Part shown: positions 37,939 to 50,368 of the stretch, piece after piece
Layout: each line of letters opens with the position of its first letter
Numbering within the stretch: position 1 is the first letter of the stretch
Assembly: GCF_001625695.1 (NCBI RefSeq)
Contig: NZ_AUXY01000058.1
Span: 62,001-126,000, forward strand
Origin: Pseudoalteromonas luteoviolacea H33-S
GTDB lineage: Bacteria > Pseudomonadota > Gammaproteobacteria > Enterobacterales > Alteromonadaceae
Direction of reading: 5' to 3'
Length of the DNA: 64,000 bases
Translations under genes and position numbers: made by a program
Notes under the pieces: generated by a model
Database searches by the model: none
What the model saw: the letters and a program-made list of their open reading frames with translations, nothing else
Told to the model about the DNA's origin: nothing

Positions 37939-38562
37939 ATGATAAAGTACCTCGCATTGCCACTTCTGCTTGTTTTATCGCCCCTTACGCTCAGTGCGCA
38001 AGATGACGATAGTACAAGCAACACCGAACAAGCGGCACAACAGATAACACCTAACGGCTTTATCGTTGATAACCTCTACCTGTTTTTACACTCCGGCCCT
38101 GGAAAAAATTACCGTATTCTTGGCTCTGTAGAGGCAGGTGCCTCTATTCAGATAACCAATGAGCAGGAAAACAATTTTGTCAGGATTATTGATAATAAAA
38201 ACAGAAGTGGTTGGGTTGAATCAAAATTTGTGACTGCTGAAGCTGGACTTCGACAGCAAGTGATAGACTTAAATGCTTCTTTAGCGAGCGCACAGCAACA
38301 GCTTGATAGTTTAGAAGAGTCAGTGCCTACTTTACAAAATGACTATGCATTATTAGAAACTCAAAATATTGAGTTACAAAACACCATAAAAGATCTCAAT
38401 ACACAATTACAACAGCAAATCAAATCAAATCAAAACAAAGTAGAACAAGAACAACATAAACTGCTTTCGTATGGTGGGGGAATTGCGTTATCGGGCTTAA
38501 TATTAGGCGTGATTTTGACTTTGTTTTTATCCAGACGAAAAAGGTATGATGGCTGGAGCTAA
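37939..38562 (+). CDS. ygiM: YgiM-like SH3-domain membrane protein
   Basis: 207 residues. The signal peptide (YLALPLLLVLSPLTLSAQ) is followed by a bacterial SH3 domain (about 38-95: YLFLHSGPGKNYRILGSV, then NRSGWVESKFV), a coiled coil of about 110-170 (Q/L-rich heptads) and a C-terminal membrane helix with basic end RRKR. This is the TIGR04211/YgiM layout. It is presumably anchored at the inner membrane with the SH3 domain in the periplasm. The function is unknown. Confidence 0.87.
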   Translation: MIKYLALPLLLVLSPLTLSAQDDDSTSNTEQAAQQITPNGFIVDNLYLFLHSGPGKNYRILGSVEAGASIQITNEQENNFVRIIDNKNRSGWVESKFVTAEAGLRQQVIDLNASLASAQQQLDSLEESVPTLQNDYALLETQNIELQNTIKDLNTQLQQQIKSNQNKVEQEQHKLLSYGGGIALSGLILGVILTLFLSRRKRYDGWS

Positions 38563-38564
38563 GA

Positions 38565-38595
38565 AAAACCCACTTTGGTAGCCAAAGTGGGTTTT
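38565..38595 (+). terminator. Bidirectional terminator after ygiM
   Basis: Perfect 14-bp arms aaaacccactttgg / ccaaagtgggtttt around a three-base loop, with A and T runs at the edges. It serves the plus gene ending at 38562 and the minus gene ending at 38597. Confidence 0.9.
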
Positions 38596-38596
38596 A

Positions 38597-38944
38597 TTAT
38601 TTACCTAAAACCATAATTGATAAAAAAAGCGCCGAACCAACAGAGAAAAAGATCACACCTATGTCGGCCAAATACAACTCAAAAACATGTTCTTTTAACT
38701 TTGCATCGTTTAGATTTTGTAATTCGCCCGCCGATGAAAACTCAGCTAAGTTATAAACAAACGAGTATTTTCTACCAATGTCAAATTTATCAAGCGAAAG
38801 TCGCTTATAGAAGCTGGGATAAGCAGAAGAAAAGTAGCCCTCTATTATACTTAATTTATGGCTGCTTACCTTCCTACAAATCAAAGCCACTGCAAAATTG
38901 GCTAAAATCAAAAACAGATATGTCAAGTACCACCTCCTTGCCAT
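38597..38944 (-). CDS. Small two-helix membrane protein, unknown
   Basis: About 115 residues. There is an N-terminal membrane helix (YLTYLFLILANFAVALI) and a C-terminal one (IGVIFFSVGSALFLSIMVL), with a polar region of about 65 residues between them. I do not recognise a family. ATG 38944 is taken because it is followed by basic residues and the first helix; an ATG six codons upstream is possible. The terminator at its 3' end supports it being a transcribed gene. Confidence 0.6.
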   Translation of the reverse strand: MARRWYLTYLFLILANFAVALICRKVSSHKLSIIEGYFSSAYPSFYKRLSLDKFDIGRKYSFVYNLAEFSSAGELQNLNDAKLKEHVFELYLADIGVIFFSVGSALFLSIMVLGK

Positions 38945-39028
38945 GACGATACCTGTTCCCATTAAAATAACAAATTAAGCAAATTGCAAGTATAAATTAA
39001 CAAAACTAAAACATTCCATATCTTAAAC

Positions 39029-39508
39029 TTAATTTATGGCAATAAGTTCTACGTCAAAGATAAGTAACGATCCAGCGCCAATTTTACCGGCAGATTTATT
39101 CCCATACCCCAAGTCTGGATGAATGTAGAGCCTAAATTTATCACCCACAACCATCAGCTGAAGCGCTTCTTTCCAGCCTTCAATGACCTGCTTGGGAGTG
39201 AAGGTTATCGATTTTCCGCGCTCAATTGAGCTGTCGAACACAGTGCCATTTAGCAATGTGCCATGATAATGCACACGTACACTATCGTTCATTGTGGGGG
39301 AAACATCCCCTTCCCCTTTTTCGATCACTTCATATTGCAAACCACTATCAGTGGTAATGACACCTGCTTTTTCAGTATTTTCTTTTAAGAAAGCTTGCGC
39401 ATCTTGTCGGTTAATTTCTGCAATTTGTTTTTGTTTTTGGTTTCCACTATAAATAAACCATGCCAACCCAAGCACGAAAACAGCAACTGCAATACTTGTT
39501 AAAGACAT
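39029..39508 (-). CDS. Membrane-anchored FKBP-type peptidyl-prolyl isomerase
   Basis: 159 residues. An N-terminal helix (SIAVAVFVLGLAWFIYS) anchors it, a helical linker follows, and the FKBP domain spans about 55-157: DSGLQYEVIEKG, VRVHYHGTLLNGTVFDSS, WKEALQLMVVGDKFRLYI and GSLLIFDVELIAI. The binding-pocket residues are present, so the isomerase should be active, probably on the periplasmic side. It starts nine bases after the Lon-like gene, so the two may be co-transcribed. Confidence 0.9.
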   Translation of the reverse strand: MSLTSIAVAVFVLGLAWFIYSGNQKQKQIAEINRQDAQAFLKENTEKAGVITTDSGLQYEVIEKGEGDVSPTMNDSVRVHYHGTLLNGTVFDSSIERGKSITFTPKQVIEGWKEALQLMVVGDKFRLYIHPDLGYGNKSAGKIGAGSLLIFDVELIAIN

Positions 39509-39516
39509 AACTACTC

Positions 39517-41928
39517 CTATTCACTGTCTTCAGGTGACTCTTTATCATCACCATTTACAACTTGTGCTATTTGCTCAAGCCTTTCTAACGCCAACTGATT
39601 GATTGTACCTTGAGGGTACAAGCCATCAATTAATTGTCCTGCTTCCTCTCCCATCAAAATCTCGAGTGCCTCATCAACACTTTTAACTGCAAATAAATGA
39701 AATTTTTTACGCTCTATAGCTTCTACAACTTCATCCTCTAGAACCAAATTAATCAAATTAGAATGAGGTACTATCACCCCCTGACTTCCGTTTAAGCCTC
39801 GCATTTTGCATAGCTTAAAAAAGCCTTCTACTTTTTCGTTCACGCCACCAACAGCTTGTACTTCACCATGCTGGTTAATAGATCCCGTCAAAGCCAAAGA
39901 TTGATCTATTGGGAGTTGCGTGATCGCAGAAATCAAGCCACATAATTCCGCCAAAGACGCACTATCACCATCGATGTAGCCATAACTTTGTTCAATCGCA
40001 ATATTTGCACTTAAAGTTAAACTGAATCGCTGCGCGTATTTATTCCCTAAATAGCCAGTAAGCAACATAACACCTTTAGAGTGAATTGATTTACCCAACT
40101 CGGCTTCTCGCTCAACATCAATGACGCCATCAGAGCCTGCATAAACTGTCGCAGTGATCCTCGCTGGGGTACCAAAAGCTGTATCGCCAATATGGAGTAC
40201 GGTCAAACCATTGACCTTGCCAACCGCCTCGCCCTGTGTGGCAATCAAGGTATGGCCCTCTTCAATATCGCTCAGCATATTTTCGCTCAGCTGCCCCGTA
40301 CGGTATTGCTTTCCAACTAATGCTTCATTGATATGATGCTCGTCAATAACGTCCGTATTGTCCTGCCTTGCATAGTAACTGGCTTCTGCTACGAGCTCTA
40401 ACACATCCGCAAAACGCGCAGATAATTTGCTTCTATGCTCAGCTTGACGGTAGCTGAACTTTAGCAATCTAATCAACGCTTCGGCTGATAAGTTACAGTT
40501 CAGAGTTTGCTCACAATATTCTTGTACTTTGCTGACAAACTGATATTGCAACCGATCGCTTGACGGCAAGTAATAATCAAAGTCAGCAAGCACTCTAAAT
40601 AGCTCCCCAAATTCTTCATCATACTCACTTATGGTGTAATAAAGATCTCTGGAGCCAAGCAAAATGATTTTCACATCCATCGGAATTAACTGTGGCTTCA
40701 GTGTAAAGCTACTGCCAACGGAGCTATCTTGAAATGGTAAGTCATTTTTTATCTGATGTGTTTTCAAAGAGAGCTTCAACCCATCCCATACTTGTGGCGA
40801 TGATAGAACTTTCTCCGCATCCATAATTAAGTAACCGCCATTTGCTCGATGCAAAGCCCCAGCTTGAATAGAGCGATAACTCGTAATTAAGGACCCTTGA
40901 GCGCTTTCATACTCTATTTTGCCAAAAATATTACCGAATGTCGGATTCGGCTCATAAACAACCGGCGCTGGTGCACCTTCTTTGTATTCGATTAATATAT
41001 TCGGCGCAAAAAAGTCTGTGAGCATACCTTTAGCATCAAAATCATCTTTTTGCTCGTCCGTACCAGCGGAATCATCATCCAACCAATCTAAAACAGCCTC
41101 AACTATTTCAACACGCAAATCTTTTAAATACCGAATAACACCTATGTGGCTAGCATATTTATGTTCAAGTGCCTTTAACAGAGGTTTCGTTGCCAGTTCA
41201 ATCGTGGTTTTTTTTAACTTTCTAAGCTTTTCAGAAGACTCTCTTTTCCATCTAGGAAGTTCAATTAATGCCTCAATTAACCCATCTTCTAACTCGTCAA
41301 TCGCATCGTAAAACTGTGTCTGCGCCTGTTCACTCAAAGCGGCAAATTCATTATCATCGAGCTGCTTGCCATTCACCACAGGAACAAAGCTCACAGCACC
41401 ATTTTCTTCAAGCATTACAACGCTTTTTTGTATAGCTAACTGCTCAACGGCTGTGAGTGCTGCATTATATTTATTATCAAAATCTCTATCGATTGACTTT
41501 TTCTTGCGCTGATAACCAGGGTTATCAAAAGCTGCGGGGAACGTATCAATCACTTCATCTAAAAATGCATCAACATCATCAGCGAGCTGCCGACTCTCGC
41601 CAGGCTGCATAAACATTGTTATCGGCTCACGGTGATCGTCGTAATTATTTACGTAAAGCCACTCTTTGGGCGTCGGGCGAGTTTTACTGTGCGCCTCCAG
41701 TTTGTCTTTGACCATGGTAAAGCGCCCTGTGGCCGCTTCACCCATGACAAAAACATTATAACCGGGTAGCTCCATACCAAGCGCAAAGTCAAGCGCGCTC
41801 TGCGCGCGTTGCTGGCCAATAAAAGGTAAAGACTCTGGATAGGGGTTTTGCATACATGAACGTATATGCTGCAAAGAGACTGTCGGAGTTAATTGCTCCG
41901 AACTCAGTGGCTTATTTGTTTTAGTCAT
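39517..41928 (-). CDS. Lon-related ATP-dependent protease (YcbZ/LonB-like)
   Basis: 803 residues. The AAA+ region has a P-loop-like GEAATGRFTMV (about 63-73) in which arginine takes the place of the usual lysine, with a long helical insertion and LIMDAEKVL as Walker-B-like segment. The C-terminal Lon protease domain carries YIDGDSASLAEL with the serine at 656 and NEKVEGF with the lysine at 699, the Ser-Lys dyad. The same architecture is called Lon-related putative protease (E. coli YcbZ). Substrates are unknown. It precedes the FKBP gene on the same strand. Confidence 0.88.
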   Translation of the reverse strand: MTKTNKPLSSEQLTPTVSLQHIRSCMQNPYPESLPFIGQQRAQSALDFALGMELPGYNVFVMGEAATGRFTMVKDKLEAHSKTRPTPKEWLYVNNYDDHREPITMFMQPGESRQLADDVDAFLDEVIDTFPAAFDNPGYQRKKKSIDRDFDNKYNAALTAVEQLAIQKSVVMLEENGAVSFVPVVNGKQLDDNEFAALSEQAQTQFYDAIDELEDGLIEALIELPRWKRESSEKLRKLKKTTIELATKPLLKALEHKYASHIGVIRYLKDLRVEIVEAVLDWLDDDSAGTDEQKDDFDAKGMLTDFFAPNILIEYKEGAPAPVVYEPNPTFGNIFGKIEYESAQGSLITSYRSIQAGALHRANGGYLIMDAEKVLSSPQVWDGLKLSLKTHQIKNDLPFQDSSVGSSFTLKPQLIPMDVKIILLGSRDLYYTISEYDEEFGELFRVLADFDYYLPSSDRLQYQFVSKVQEYCEQTLNCNLSAEALIRLLKFSYRQAEHRSKLSARFADVLELVAEASYYARQDNTDVIDEHHINEALVGKQYRTGQLSENMLSDIEEGHTLIATQGEAVGKVNGLTVLHIGDTAFGTPARITATVYAGSDGVIDVEREAELGKSIHSKGVMLLTGYLGNKYAQRFSLTLSANIAIEQSYGYIDGDSASLAELCGLISAITQLPIDQSLALTGSINQHGEVQAVGGVNEKVEGFFKLCKMRGLNGSQGVIVPHSNLINLVLEDEVVEAIERKKFHLFAVKSVDEALEILMGEEAGQLIDGLYPQGTINQLALERLEQIAQVVNGDDKESPEDSE

Positions 41929-41974
41929 TCCTGATTTCTTTATTGTTCACCTTAGTAAAATCAAAGCACTTTGG

Positions 41975-42433
41975 CTAAGGCGTGAGCGCTTTTCTTGAAA
42001 ACGTATCATGTCCACATTCGCTGCACGCTTTTATTTCAATAGAGTGATAAACATCGATTTTATTGCCGCAATTCTTACACACTAATTGCCCCAAAGCTAT
42101 CCATTCCCCCTCTTTATAAATACCATCATGAGCAAAATCATTCATCAGTGCATGCCACTCAAGCTGCGTCCTATCTTCTAAATAAGCCAACTCATATAAA
42201 ATTGACTCTTTGAACTCTTCCCACGCCACGCCTTCATAATGGTCTTGAAACTCAGAAACATGGTGTAAGTCACGTTTAAAATAGTGCCGATAATCACTTA
42301 ACTTGTTTTTCCCAAACTGCCGCCACTTTTCCTCTTCTTGTAAAAAGTCATCCATCAACTTTTTAAGCTCATGTTCTTTTACATCTTTACACCATTTAGA
42401 AAAGTCACTTAGCCATTGTTGATAATCCGCCAT
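41975..42433 (-). CDS. ybeL: YbeL-family zinc-ribbon protein (DUF1451)
   Basis: 152 residues. The helical N-terminal region rich in W, K and E is followed by a C-terminal zinc ribbon with VCKNCGNKIDVYHS and IKACSECGHDTF, giving two CxxC pairs. This is the YbeL pattern, and ybeL also lies next to leuS in E. coli. No function is established. It is divergent from leuS. Confidence 0.85.
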   Translation of the reverse strand: MADYQQWLSDFSKWCKDVKEHELKKLMDDFLQEEEKWRQFGKNKLSDYRHYFKRDLHHVSEFQDHYEGVAWEEFKESILYELAYLEDRTQLEWHALMNDFAHDGIYKEGEWIALGQLVCKNCGNKIDVYHSIEIKACSECGHDTFSRKALTP

Positions 42434-45364
<2,931 letters not shown>

Positions 45365-45365
<1 letters not shown>

Positions 45366-45925
45366 TGATTGGCTTTGTTCAGCAAGTCATTTCAACAGCG
45401 GGCCAAATTGGCTCCGCTGTTCGCTCGCTTGCAGACATTAAAAACGGACTGGCAATTTTGCTGGTCTGTTTTGCTGTCTCAGGCTGTGGTTTTCACCTCA
45501 AGCAAGCATCTTATATCCCAGAAGATTTAAGAATGTTGCACCTCACTGGAGATGATCAGAAATCAGCATTATTCGAGCAGCTAAAGTACGAGTTACAACG
45601 TTCACAAGTAAAAATTAACGACCAAATTGAACATCAGAACACAAAGTACACCGCCGAGCTGCACTTATATCAAGATGAGCTAAATAGACAAACATTAAGT
45701 CTGTTTCCAAATGGCCAGGTTGCTCAGTATGAACTTGCCTATAAAGTGTCATATCGTCTCGTACGCCCTGATCAAGACCCTATTGAACAAAGCTTTGAGT
45801 TATATCGTAATTATCAAGATGATCCTACTAACTCACTTGCTAAATCAAAAGAATTAGAAATTATTCTTGGTGAAATGCGCAAGCTTGCCACCAAACGAAT
45901 TATTCGAGAACTATCACAACTCTAA
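45365..45925 (+). CDS. lptE: LPS-assembly lipoprotein LptE
   Basis: 186 residues. The lipobox LLVCFAVSGC leads to the cysteine near 41, followed by GFHLKQASYIPEDLRMLHL. The remaining strands fit the LptE alpha/beta plug that sits inside the LptD barrel. The stretch before the hydrophobic core is unusually long (about 28 residues), but no alternative start codon is available downstream. It shares a base with both leuS and holA. Confidence 0.9.
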
Positions 45926-46983
45926 TGCGCTGTTATGCAAATCAATTAGCAGGTCAATTAAGTAAAGACCTGCATCCATTCTATCTGGTATTTGGCGAGG
46001 AGCCATTCCAAGAAAATAACTGTGTAATCAACATTCGTCAAGCGGCTAAAAAACAAGGGTTTGACGAGGTAATTAAGTTTGCCCTGCTGCCAGGCTTTGA
46101 CTGGCAAGAGTTAATCGCACAATACAATAGTATGTCTTTGTTCAGTGCTCGAACGATCATTGAACTCGACCTAAACCAACAAAAGCCGCCAACGCAAGGC
46201 GTGAACATACTCAAAGAACTTGCTGCGAGTATCAATCCAGATGTTATCCTCATCTTAAAGGGCGCAAAAGCCAGCCAAGATATTCAGCGTTCCGCATGGT
46301 TTAAAGCGCTCGATAAAAAAGGCTTATTTGTCCCTTGTTATGCATTAACTGGCTACCATTTAGAGAAATGGCTAGATGAAGAATGTAAGCGATTAAAAGT
46401 GAACCTAAAAAGCGATGCCAAACGCAGTCTTCTGCTGGCAACCGAAGGGAACTTGCTCGCAACTTCTCAAGAACTAGAAAAACTGTCTTTGCTTCATAAA
46501 GATGCACTTATCGACCAACAGCAGTTAATGAACGGGCTGTTAAACCAAGCTAAATTTGATATTTTTGACTTAAATGATGGCTTACTCAAAGGTAATGCAA
46601 AATACATTATTAAAATACTGAACAAGTTAGCCAAAGATAATGTCGAGCCAACCAGCGTTGCATGGACCATCCAAAATCAAACACAAACGCTTCTAAATAT
46701 TAAACGCGCGTTAGTCGAAGGTCAGCCAGTTAATCAACTATTTAAGCAGTATAATATTTGGAAAAATCAGCAAGCATCAACGCAACAGGCGCTGGATAGA
46801 TTACCAATAACCCAGCTAGAGACCATCATTGGCTTACTGGCACAATTTGATTCTGCATATAAAAGTAACTTGCTCAGTGCACCCTATCAAGGTTTGGCAC
46901 ATATTGCGTTGAGTTTTTGTCAACCTGTTAACTTCCCAATGCCATTTTCTGATGAGAGCAAGCAAATTGGAGCTGCAAATTAA
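45925..46983 (+). CDS. holA: DNA polymerase III subunit delta
   Basis: 352 residues. YLVFGEEPFQENNCV near the N terminus is the HolA opening, followed by FDEVIKF, VILILKGAKAS and the helical C-terminal region (PTSVAWTIQNQTQTLLNIKRAL). HolA opens the beta clamp within the clamp loader. It overlaps lptE and nadD by one base each (TAATG). Confidence 0.94.
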   Translation: MRCYANQLAGQLSKDLHPFYLVFGEEPFQENNCVINIRQAAKKQGFDEVIKFALLPGFDWQELIAQYNSMSLFSARTIIELDLNQQKPPTQGVNILKELAASINPDVILILKGAKASQDIQRSAWFKALDKKGLFVPCYALTGYHLEKWLDEECKRLKVNLKSDAKRSLLLATEGNLLATSQELEKLSLLHKDALIDQQQLMNGLLNQAKFDIFDLNDGLLKGNAKYIIKILNKLAKDNVEPTSVAWTIQNQTQTLLNIKRALVEGQPVNQLFKQYNIWKNQQASTQQALDRLPITQLETIIGLLAQFDSAYKSNLLSAPYQGLAHIALSFCQPVNFPMPFSDESKQIGAAN

Positions 46984-47612
46984 TGATAGCACTATTTGGT
47001 GGTACCTTTGATCCTATTCATTTAGGCCATATCAATATGGCAGAGCAGTGCTTGAAAGAACTTTCTTTAAGCACTTTGTCCTTTATACCTAATGCAACGC
47101 CCGTTCATAAACAAGGGCCAAGCATCACCACAGAGCATCGTCTAGCCATGTTAAAACTGGCTACAGACACTGAGCCAAAGTTCACTATTGATACCAGAGA
47201 AATTGTTAGAACAGAGCCTTCATATACAGTTTTAACACTGCAAGAACTAAGAAATGAGCACCCAAATACCCCTATTGCCTTTTTAATGGGCATGGACTCA
47301 TTCAACAGCTTACATACCTGGTATCAATGGCAAGCAATCACCCAGCTTTGCCATATTGTTGTTTACGCAAGACCTGGGGATACATATGCGCCTTGTGAAC
47401 AATTGGCATCATATTTAGCAAAGGCACAAGTATCCGCTCCTGCATCTTTGCACCAAGCTACAGCTGGTAAGTGTTATTTTTTAACTGGTCAAACATTTTC
47501 TGCGGCATCTAGTGAAATACGCTTAGCAATAAAATCTGGTAAATCCATTGAACCTTGGCTGTCACCGAAAGTCATAACTTATATTAATAAGAATGGGTTG
47601 TACGCGCATTAA
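46983..47612 (+). CDS. nadD: Nicotinate-mononucleotide adenylyltransferase
   Basis: 209 residues. LFGGTFDPIHLGHINMAEQ holds the nucleotidyltransferase GTFDPIHxGH motif, and SSEIRLAIKSG is the second signature (SxTxxR-like). It adenylates nicotinate mononucleotide for NAD synthesis. Its start overlaps the holA stop by one base; an 87-base spacer follows before rsfS. Confidence 0.95.
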   Translation: MIALFGGTFDPIHLGHINMAEQCLKELSLSTLSFIPNATPVHKQGPSITTEHRLAMLKLATDTEPKFTIDTREIVRTEPSYTVLTLQELRNEHPNTPIAFLMGMDSFNSLHTWYQWQAITQLCHIVVYARPGDTYAPCEQLASYLAKAQVSAPASLHQATAGKCYFLTGQTFSAASSEIRLAIKSGKSIEPWLSPKVITYINKNGLYAH

Positions 47613-47699
47613 TCGCCGCTGATCCACTTGGGAATTCTGTTGGAAATCATGTTAGAATTGCGCCCTTATTTGAAGTGTATTTTGTAAAGAGACCCTGAT

Positions 47700-48017
47700 T
47701 TGGATTCAAAACAACTATTAGACTTTGCGCTTGATAAAGTCGACGATATGAAAGCCCGTGATATTGTAAAGCTAGATGTGCGAGAAACATCTTCCATCAC
47801 AGATTATTTGGTCATTTGTTCTGGCAACTCAAAACGTCATGTTCAATCTATTGCTGAACACGTCGCAAAAGAGGCGCGTCACGCAGGTGAAACTCCACTT
47901 GGTCACGAAGGGCAAGACAGTGGTGAATGGGTGCTTGTCGACCTAGGTGATGTTGTTGTACACGTTATGCAAGACCAAACGCGTGATTTTTACGACTTAG
48001 AAAAGCTTTGGGGCTAG
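47700..48017 (+). CDS. rsfS: Ribosomal silencing factor RsfS
   Basis: 105 residues, full RsfS length. [34 protein letters not shown] segments and [17 protein letters not shown] are characteristic. RsfS binds L14 on the 50S subunit and blocks joining in starvation. The start appears to be TTG 47700, because the homologous N terminus begins there and the next ATG would remove it. Confidence 0.93.
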   Translation: MDSKQLLDFALDKVDDMKARDIVKLDVRETSSITDYLVICSGNSKRHVQSIAEHVAKEARHAGETPLGHEGQDSGEWVLVDLGDVVVHVMQDQTRDFYDLEKLWG

Positions 48018-48018
48018 A

Positions 48019-48489
48019 GTGAAAATTCAGTTAATCGCTGTTGGTACAAAAATGCCTGCATGGGTTGAAACGGGGTTCAAGGAATATCAACGCCGTTTCC
48101 CCAAAGACATGCCACTAGAGCTGATTGAAATTACTGCGGGTAAACGCGGTAAAAACGCTGACATCAAACGGATCTTGCAACAAGAGGGTGAAAAAACCCT
48201 CGCAGCAATCCCAAAGGGAAATCGGATCGTTACCCTAGAAGTTACTGGCAAACCTTGGGATACACATCAATTAGCAAACAACATGGAAAAATGGCAGCTG
48301 GATGGCCGTGATGTCAGTTTACTGATTGGTGGACCTGAAGGACTGGCACCAGAGTGTATTGCAGCATCAGAGCAAAAGTGGTCACTCTCCAACCTTACTC
48401 TGCCACATCCGCTGGTTAGAATTGTCGTAGCTGAAAGCCTCTATCGTGGCTGGAGCTTAAACAACAACCACCCTTATCACAGAGAATAA
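48019..48489 (+). CDS. rlmH: 23S rRNA (pseudouridine1915-N3)-methyltransferase
   Basis: 156 residues. [20 protein letters not shown] at the start, LLIGGPEGL in the SPOUT knot and [18 protein letters not shown] at the end identify RlmH. It methylates pseudouridine 1915 in helix 69. A GTG start lies one base after the rsfS stop, with the ribosome site inside rsfS. Confidence 0.96.
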   Translation: MKIQLIAVGTKMPAWVETGFKEYQRRFPKDMPLELIEITAGKRGKNADIKRILQQEGEKTLAAIPKGNRIVTLEVTGKPWDTHQLANNMEKWQLDGRDVSLLIGGPEGLAPECIAASEQKWSLSNLTLPHPLVRIVVAESLYRGWSLNNNHPYHRE

Positions 48490-48496
48490 GTATTTC

Positions 48497-50368
48497 ATGA
48501 TAAAAAACCGGCCAACGATCCGCGACCACAGCGCTGAAGCCAATTTATTTGCGCGCCGCGCGTTTGTTGGCTTTGTTTTTGTCGTGATCCTTATCGGAGT
48601 CCTTCTTAATAACATCTATACTCTGCAAGTTGAGAAGCACGAGACCTATCAAACACGTTCGAATGATAACCGAATAAAGGTCATTCCTATCGCGCCAAAT
48701 CGTGGTTTAATTTACGACAGAAATGGCGTCTTACTTGCTGAAAACCGGCCAGTTTATAATCTTGAAGTGATCCCTGAGCAAGTAACAGACTTAGAGCAGT
48801 CTTTAGAACAACTCGGTGCAATCATCAGCATTACCGAGACACAAAAAAACGCTGTCTTAAAAAGTAATCGTCGCTCTAGACGCTTTAAAAGCCAAGTTTT
48901 AAAGGCTCGGCTAAATGAACAAGAAGTGGCAATTTTTTCCGTTAATCAGCACCGCTTCCCCGGCTTTAGCGTTGAGGCCAGACTTGCCAGACACTACCCA
49001 TACGGTGATGCGCTGACACATGCGCTGGGCTATGTCTCCAGACTAAACAAAAAAGAGCTCAGTGAACTAGAGTCTCAAGGGCTTGCTAAGAATTACCGTG
49101 CCACACATGATTTTGGCAAGTTAGGTATCGAAAAGTTCTACGAACAACGCTTGCATGGCCAAGTTGGCTCACAACGCGTCGAAGTGAATAACCGCGGTCG
49201 AATTATTCGCTCCCTCAGTATCGAGCACCCGAAGCCTGGGGAAGATTTAGTGCTCACCTTAGATATTGGTTTACAGAAAATAGCTCAAGAAGTACTTGAC
49301 GGCGTTAGGGGCGCAATCGTGGTGATGGACCCTAAAGATGGCGGGATTTTAGCCCTATATTCAAATCCAAGCTACGACCCCAATTTATTCGTACATGGCA
49401 TTAGCAGCAAAGACTACCGAGCACTGCTCAACCCTGACAGACCTTTGATCAATCGCGCAACCCAAGGTAGGTACGCACCTGCTTCTACCGTGAAGCCTCA
49501 CCTTGCCATTTTGGCATTAGAGGAAGGCATCGTAAAAGAGGAAACCAAAATTTGGGACCCCGGCTTTTTCCAAATTCCTAATGTAGAGCACCGCTGGCGT
49601 GACTGGTTAAGGTGGGGACACGGACATGTTGATGTATATGAAGCGATTGAACAATCTTGCGACACCTATTTCTATGAGACCGCTTATAAGCTTGGCATCA
49701 CAAAAATCAGTAACTTTATGAGTCAGTTTGGCTTTGGTGATCTATCTGGTATTGATATTCATGAAGAAACGGCTGCCATCATGCCAACCACAGAATGGAA
49801 ACGCCAACGCTTTAAAGAATCTTGGTGGCCTGGCGACACGATATCAGTCGGCATAGGACAAGGCTATTGGACGGCTACACCAATGCAAATTACTAACGCT
49901 GTTTCTATTTTAGTTAACAAAGGGATACACCGTCCCCCACACTTGGTGCAAGTTGCAAAGCAAGACAATGATGTTGAGCAAATGTACACAGAAGAAAAAC
50001 CACCTGTCGTATTAAAAAATCCGCACCACTGGAAGATAGCTTTGGATGCGATGCACAACACAGTGAAAAAAGCCCGAGGCACAGCTCATAAGGCTTTCTT
50101 GGGGGCGACTTATGACCCGGCAGGAAAGACAGGCACAGCCCAAATTGTCAGTATCGCACAAGGTGAAAAATACGACGCAGAAAGTCTTAAAGAAAAGCAC
50201 CGAGATAATGGTATTTATGTTGGCTTCGCTCCATACAATGACCCACGTATCGTCGTTACCGTGATTGTTGAAAACCAAGGTGGCGGTTCAACCATTGCGG
50301 CACCAATTGCGCGAAAGCTCATGGATTATTATTTCGAAACTTACCCAAGTCATACGGAGGGTAAATGA
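48497..50368 (+). CDS. mrdA: Penicillin-binding protein 2
   Basis: 623 residues. After a membrane helix (FVGFVFVVILIGVLLNNIY), the pedestal domain begins APNRGLIYDRNGVLLAENRP. The transpeptidase domain has SxxK as PASTVKPHLAI, SxN-type EQSCDTYFYE and KTG as AGKTGTAQIV. It cross-links lateral-wall peptidoglycan with RodA in the elongasome. It overlaps mrdB by four bases (ATGA). Confidence 0.96.
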   Translation: MIKNRPTIRDHSAEANLFARRAFVGFVFVVILIGVLLNNIYTLQVEKHETYQTRSNDNRIKVIPIAPNRGLIYDRNGVLLAENRPVYNLEVIPEQVTDLEQSLEQLGAIISITETQKNAVLKSNRRSRRFKSQVLKARLNEQEVAIFSVNQHRFPGFSVEARLARHYPYGDALTHALGYVSRLNKKELSELESQGLAKNYRATHDFGKLGIEKFYEQRLHGQVGSQRVEVNNRGRIIRSLSIEHPKPGEDLVLTLDIGLQKIAQEVLDGVRGAIVVMDPKDGGILALYSNPSYDPNLFVHGISSKDYRALLNPDRPLINRATQGRYAPASTVKPHLAILALEEGIVKEETKIWDPGFFQIPNVEHRWRDWLRWGHGHVDVYEAIEQSCDTYFYETAYKLGITKISNFMSQFGFGDLSGIDIHEETAAIMPTTEWKRQRFKESWWPGDTISVGIGQGYWTATPMQITNAVSILVNKGIHRPPHLVQVAKQDNDVEQMYTEEKPPVVLKNPHHWKIALDAMHNTVKKARGTAHKAFLGATYDPAGKTGTAQIVSIAQGEKYDAESLKEKHRDNGIYVGFAPYNDPRIVVTVIVENQGGGSTIAAPIARKLMDYYFETYPSHTEGK

